A DNA stretch of 9,869 nt from Oligoflexia bacterium. GTDB taxonomy: Bacteria; Bdellovibrionota; UBA1018; CAIMNF01. This document shows, in pieces, positions 7,809 to 9,869 of this stretch; position 1 is the stretch's first letter, and every line of letters starts with the position of its first letter. Both the position numbers and the translations under genes were made by a program. Under the pieces are notes generated by a model. It was not told the origin of the DNA. It made no database searches and saw nothing but the letters and a program-made list of their open reading frames with translations. The DNA lies in NCBI GenBank assembly GCA_903842755.1, contig CAIMNF010000524.1, positions 1 through 9,869 of the forward strand, in the 5' to 3' direction.

Positions 7809-8137
7809 TTTGCTCCTCCTGCTTTTGCTGCACACCAAACGGACGCAGTCCGTGGGGTCACTAAACTTCCGGTAACCAATTCAATTAATCCGTCCACAAA
7901 ACGGGTTTGAGTTCTCATTTGAACAGGCTTGCTCCCTTTACAAACTTCGCTCACATTCACTTTTGCAGAACCAAATAATCCCCCGACGAAAAACAACTTC
8001 ATCTCTTGATAGTTAGGTTCGGAGGTAACTTCCTGTGTCCCCTTATCTCGAATAGTTACAGTTGAACAGGCCGACAGCGACAACACTGTTAGGCACAAAA
8101 AAACTCCTAAAACGCGAATCAGTCCACGTCTTTTCAT
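7805..8137 (-). CDS. Bor/Iss-like outer-membrane lipoprotein, first copy
   Basis: A lipoprotein of 110 residues. MKRRGLIRVLGVFLCLTVLS is followed by lipobox LSAC, giving lipidated Cys24. The mature domain matches the Bor family in order: KLFFVGGL, a Val-rich stretch, VCKGS with Cys66, MRTQTRFVDGLIELVTG, and VTPRTASVWC with Cys102. In lambda Bor the corresponding segments read HHFFVSGI, ICGG, TQQTFVNGLLGFIT and TPLEARVYC, recalled from memory. Bor-type proteins are anchored in the outer membrane. The Shine-Dalgarno AAGGAG (8144-8149) has a 6-base spacer, and a good promoter lies upstream. The stop codon overlaps the start of the next gene by ATGA, so the pair is co-translated. No phage genes are nearby, so this looks chromosomal rather than a prophage remnant. 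Confidence 0.82.
   Translation of the reverse strand: MKRRGLIRVLGVFLCLTVLSLSACSTVTIRDKGTQEVTSEPNYQEMKLFFVGGLFGSAKVNVSEVCKGSKPVQMRTQTRFVDGLIELVTGSLVTPRTASVWCAAKAGGAK
7815..7820 (-). promoter_or_regulatory. Ribosome binding site deciding the start of the second Bor-like gene
   Basis: CCTCCT on the plus strand reads AGGAGG on the minus strand, 6 bases before the ATG at 7808-7806. It lies within the last codons of the first lipoprotein gene. It fixes the start at 7808 rather than the upstream ATG at 7838. Confidence 0.85.
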
Positions 8138-8178
8138 TAGCGACTCCTTTCGTTACGGTGTTAAAATGCGATATTCTA

Positions 8179-8206
8179 ATTGTAGGCGGTCATCGGAAGA
8201 GTTCAA
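8179..8206 (-). promoter_or_regulatory. Sigma70-type promoter of the Bor-like lipoprotein pair
   Basis: On the minus strand TTGAAC (plus 8201-8206, 4 of 6 to the -35 consensus) is followed after 16 bases by TACAAT (plus 8179-8184, 5 of 6 to the -10 consensus). Transcription would start near 8172, leaving a leader of about 35 bases that carries the AAGGAG site before the ATG at 8137. It lies just beyond the stop of the TonB-like gene (8224), so the pair can be transcribed on its own. With no terminator between them, read-through from the TonB-like gene is also possible. Confidence 0.6.
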
Positions 8207-8223
8207 CTAAATAAATGAATAAA

Positions 8224-8877
8224 TTATAAAAAATGGTCCCGAATCACCACAATCCGCTCAATGGAAAACTTTTCGTGCCGATACAAAAAAGGGTGCGGGA
8301 TTGGATTGGCAAACGATTTTTTAAGCGCCCGCTCCACAATCTTTTTGAAATCGGGATCGATCGCTTCATATACGGTTTCGTCTTCTAGAAAATTCCCATC
8401 TTTGTCGAACCAAATTTTGACTTTCACCGTTCCCGTCAAACGCTGATGATTCAAATAGGCATCACGATCTAACCACCCTTGTACTGTATTATAAACATAC
8501 TGGTTAAAGCGGGCGATTCGGGGATCGGGGTTCAACGTGTCCCATCCACCATCATCCGACGCTGCCGGAGGCGAACTTTCAGACTCCTCGTTCACGGGCG
8601 GCAACGGGGTGTGATTGAGCTTTAATCCCAAGTCACTCAGAGAAATGCGATTTTGACTCCGAGTGGACGGCTGCGCATGCGAAGCCGCCCTTGAATTTTC
8701 ATTTTTAGAGTACTTGTGTTTGGCTGGACTGACCGTATCAACTTGAATCGTGGTCGATCCATGGTCGCCGACTTCAATATTCTGATTAATGAGGAGAGCT
8801 AAAATCAAAACGATCGCCCCATGGGTCAAAAAAGAAGCCAACACCGAAAAATTAAATTGTTTTGATGAGGCTTCCAT
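8224..8877 (-). CDS. TonB-family energy transducer
   Basis: TonB proteins carry proton-motive energy from an ExbB/ExbD complex in the inner membrane to outer-membrane receptors. This 217-residue protein has a short cytoplasmic N-terminus, then one membrane helix (about 11-31) containing S15-FLT-H19. That spacing matches the SxxxH motif of E. coli TonB (Ser16, His20), which is needed for coupling. A polar periplasmic linker (about 32-145) follows, with only a few Pro residues (TPLPPVN, SSPPAAS), unlike the long Pro-Lys/Pro-Glu repeats of E. coli TonB. The C-terminal domain (about 146-217) has the typical TGTVKVKIWFDKDGNF beta-strand/turn and a VERALKKS helix. AGGAG (8881-8885) lies only 3 bases before the ATG. 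No exbB or exbD and no TonB-dependent receptor gene are visible here. A TonB C-terminal-like protein with another role is the main alternative. Confidence 0.82.
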   Translation of the reverse strand: MEASSKQFNFSVLASFLTHGAIVLILALLINQNIEVGDHGSTTIQVDTVSPAKHKYSKNENSRAASHAQPSTRSQNRISLSDLGLKLNHTPLPPVNEESESSPPAASDDGGWDTLNPDPRIARFNQYVYNTVQGWLDRDAYLNHQRLTGTVKVKIWFDKDGNFLEDETVYEAIDPDFKKIVERALKKSFANPIPHPFLYRHEKFSIERIVVIRDHFL

Positions 8878-8981
8878 TTACTCCTAACCGTATTCTAGCT
8901 TCAAAGAGATGTAAAGATGACCACCCTACTCACTTGAACCCATTGAATTTGGATTCGAACTAGTGCAAACTCTGAGATCGT

Positions 8982-9066
8982 GCCCAGGTGGCGGAATTGG
9001 TAGACGCACTCGTTTCAGGGGCGAGCGTAGCAATACATGCAAGTTCGATTCTTGTCCTGGGCACCA
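8982..9066 (+). tRNA. tRNA-Leu, anticodon CAG, with encoded CCA
   Basis: All arms can be folded. The acceptor stem is GCCCAGG (8982-8988) with CCTGGGC (9056-9062). The D-stem is GCG (8991-8993) with CGC (9005-9007). The anticodon stem is CTCGT (9009-9013) with GCGAG (9021-9025), one G-U pair. The seven-base loop TTCAGGG puts the anticodon CAG at 9016-9018, reading CUG. The variable arm (9026-9038) is long, as expected for a class II leucine tRNA. The T-stem GCAAG/CTTGT closes the loop TTCGATT (9044-9050). Discriminator A9063 and CCA 9064-9066 are encoded. A T7 run at 9069-9075 may help end transcription. A weak promoter-like pair, TTGAAT (8943-8948) and CAAACT (8966-8971), lies just upstream. 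The gene is divergent from the TonB-like gene. Confidence 0.97.
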
Positions 9067-9073
9067 ACTTTTT

Positions 9074-9869
9074 TTAAAATTCGTAGCTTAAATCTGCAAT
9101 CCACAAGCTTTGGGCGTCGGTATCGGTTTTGCTCCGCTCAAACCCAAGGCCGGTTTTCCAGCGTTCAGCCCAGGTTTTATACACTTCAACTTTTGCACCC
9201 GTTTCTTTTAAGTTTGTCGCTGCAGCAGTGGTGCTGGTAAGCGCTGTGTCCACTTCGAAATCTAAAGGCAAGAAGAAATTTAAATCCAATTCTGCTTCGT
9301 TACTGGAAAGTCCCGAAAGAGTAGATCCAAATGAAGCTGCACCGCTTTTTAATGCGCGCGGCTCGTCTAGCGCGCTCTGGAATGCCGCTACATTTTTATC
9401 ATAATTATATTTTGTATATTGGAGCTTAGCTTCAAACCACTCCCAGGGTTTTCCGTCTAGTTCAAGCTCAAATTGCTTTTGCGCAATGGTATTATCTGCC
9501 GTAATTTTTTTCGTTTTTTTACTCCCATTCCTTCCAGGGGCATTTGCAATATATTTTTGATTATAATTGTTGGTCCCAACAGTTCCCTTAACTTCAAACG
9601 AAGGAATAAAGGGCTCATCCTCAGCGTCTTGATCTTCATCGCTTTGCTGGTCTTCTTTTTTTGAAGCACCGAACTCAAAAATATAACCGGCATATAGGGT
9701 GCCGCCTAAGGTCGTTAAATTTTCAGCTGCCGTTGACGCATACGAAACTCCTACACCAATATCCCAATTTCTTTCATAACCCAGACCAGCCGTAAAAGTA
9801 TTTGTTTTATCCGAATCTGGTGGAGGAGCTGGTGTAGCTCCCGGAGGCGGCTTCGGAGTAGGTGCAGTA
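9074..9869 (-). CDS. Outer-membrane beta-barrel protein, C-terminal 264 residues, start beyond the right edge
   Basis: The minus frame ending at TAA (9076-9074) has no stop all the way to the window edge. An internal TTG at 9289 is not a real start. The fragment begins with a proline-rich stretch, including KPPPGATPAPPPDSDK (about 9806-9853). It then shows repeated amphipathic strands, such as TFTAGLGYERNWDIGVGISY, TLYAGYIFEFGA, SFEVKGTVG, KQFELELDG, WFEAKLQYTKYNYD, AELDLNFFLPLDFEVD, GAKVEVYKTW and SLWIADLSYEF. About ten strands separated by polar turns and a C-terminal Phe fit a BAM-inserted outer-membrane barrel. One loop is very acidic (DQQSDEDQDAEDE, about 9611-9652) and the next is basic (SKKTKK, about 9506-9523). 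The Pro-rich stretch could link the barrel to an N-terminal domain or be a loop inside a larger barrel. The family is not recognised. The gene converges on the tRNA with a 7-base gap. Confidence 0.78.
   Translation of the reverse strand, partial: TAPTPKPPPGATPAPPPDSDKTNTFTAGLGYERNWDIGVGVSYASTAAENLTTLGGTLYAGYIFEFGASKKEDQQSDEDQDAEDEPFIPSFEVKGTVGTNNYNQKYIANAPGRNGSKKTKKITADNTIAQKQFELELDGKPWEWFEAKLQYTKYNYDKNVAAFQSALDEPRALKSGAASFGSTLSGLSSNEAELDLNFFLPLDFEVDTALTSTTAAATNLKETGAKVEVYKTWAERWKTGLGFERSKTDTDAQSLWIADLSYEF

Noticed and set aside
7494..7838. Longer form of the second lipoprotein starting at 7838
   Set aside because: It would put MVCSKSRRSK ahead of the signal peptide and extend the overlap with the first lipoprotein gene. 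The ATG at 7808 has a perfect Shine-Dalgarno and gives a clean lipoprotein signal.
7494..8137. Prophage remnant suggested by lambda Bor resemblance
   Set aside because: No other phage gene, integrase or attachment repeat is visible, and Bor/Iss-type lipoproteins also occur outside phages.
8951..8962. T-arm-like GTTCGAATCC on the minus strand, suggesting a second tRNA
   Set aside because: The flanking bases do not pair into a T-stem and no acceptor, D or anticodon arms can be built around it.
9129..9404. Plus-strand open frame of 91 codons opposite the right-edge barrel gene
   Set aside because: The minus frame across the same bases reads as coherent amphipathic strands ending in Phe, while the plus-strand product has no recognisable features and no good ribosome site.
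9457..9693. Minus-strand open frame of 78 codons near the right edge
   Set aside because: It is another reading frame of the barrel gene; the product is Lys/Leu-rich low-complexity with no recognisable domain.

Overview
The window looks like ordinary chromosomal DNA from a Gram-negative bacterium of moderate G+C. Support comes from a TonB-type protein with the SxxxH membrane motif, a full-length RND inner-membrane pump, two lipoproteins with lipoboxes, two predicted outer-membrane beta-barrels and a periplasmic-type gamma-glutamyltransferase. The exact lineage cannot be read from this sequence. A Bdellovibrionota or other deltaproteobacterium-like origin is only a guess. There are no insertion sequences, CRISPR arrays, integrases, toxin-antitoxin pairs or phage structural genes.

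Layout from left to right. Positions 1-1278 (+) hold the 3' part of a gamma-glutamyltransferase gene (ggt), cut by the window edge. It converges on a four-gene minus-strand cluster read from 7305 down to 1417: a predicted outer-membrane beta-barrel protein (7305-6466), an HAE1/AcrB-type RND permease (6436-3329), a secreted Ser-Asp-His esterase (3303-2440) and a YdgJ/IolW-like Gfo/Idh/MocA oxidoreductase (2436-1417). Gaps inside this cluster are only 29, 25 and 3 bases, so it is probably one operon. The pump has no adaptor (membrane fusion protein) or TolC-type gene beside it here.

To the right, a long hairpin (7427-7477) closes a pair of small overlapping lipoprotein genes (8137-7805 and 7808-7494). 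Both belong to the Bor/Iss family and look like an old tandem duplication. They have a recognisable sigma70-type promoter (8206-8179) and textbook Shine-Dalgarno sites. Further upstream on the same strand is a TonB-family energy transducer (8877-8224).

A tRNA-Leu(CAG) with an encoded CCA end sits at 8982-9066 (+). Only 7 bases beyond it is the stop codon of a minus-strand gene that is open to the right window edge (9869-9074). This frame contains no in-window start, but it translates without a stop for 264 residues into the C-terminal part of an outer-membrane beta-barrel protein that has a proline-rich stretch.

Most of the window concerns the cell envelope: glutathione turnover (GGT), efflux (RND), energy coupling to the outer membrane (TonB), surface lipoproteins (Bor-like) and barrels. 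I see no clear new system. The points most worth a second look are the barrel-RND-esterase-oxidoreductase cluster, the overlapping Bor-like pair and the proline-rich, charge-patterned barrel at the right edge.
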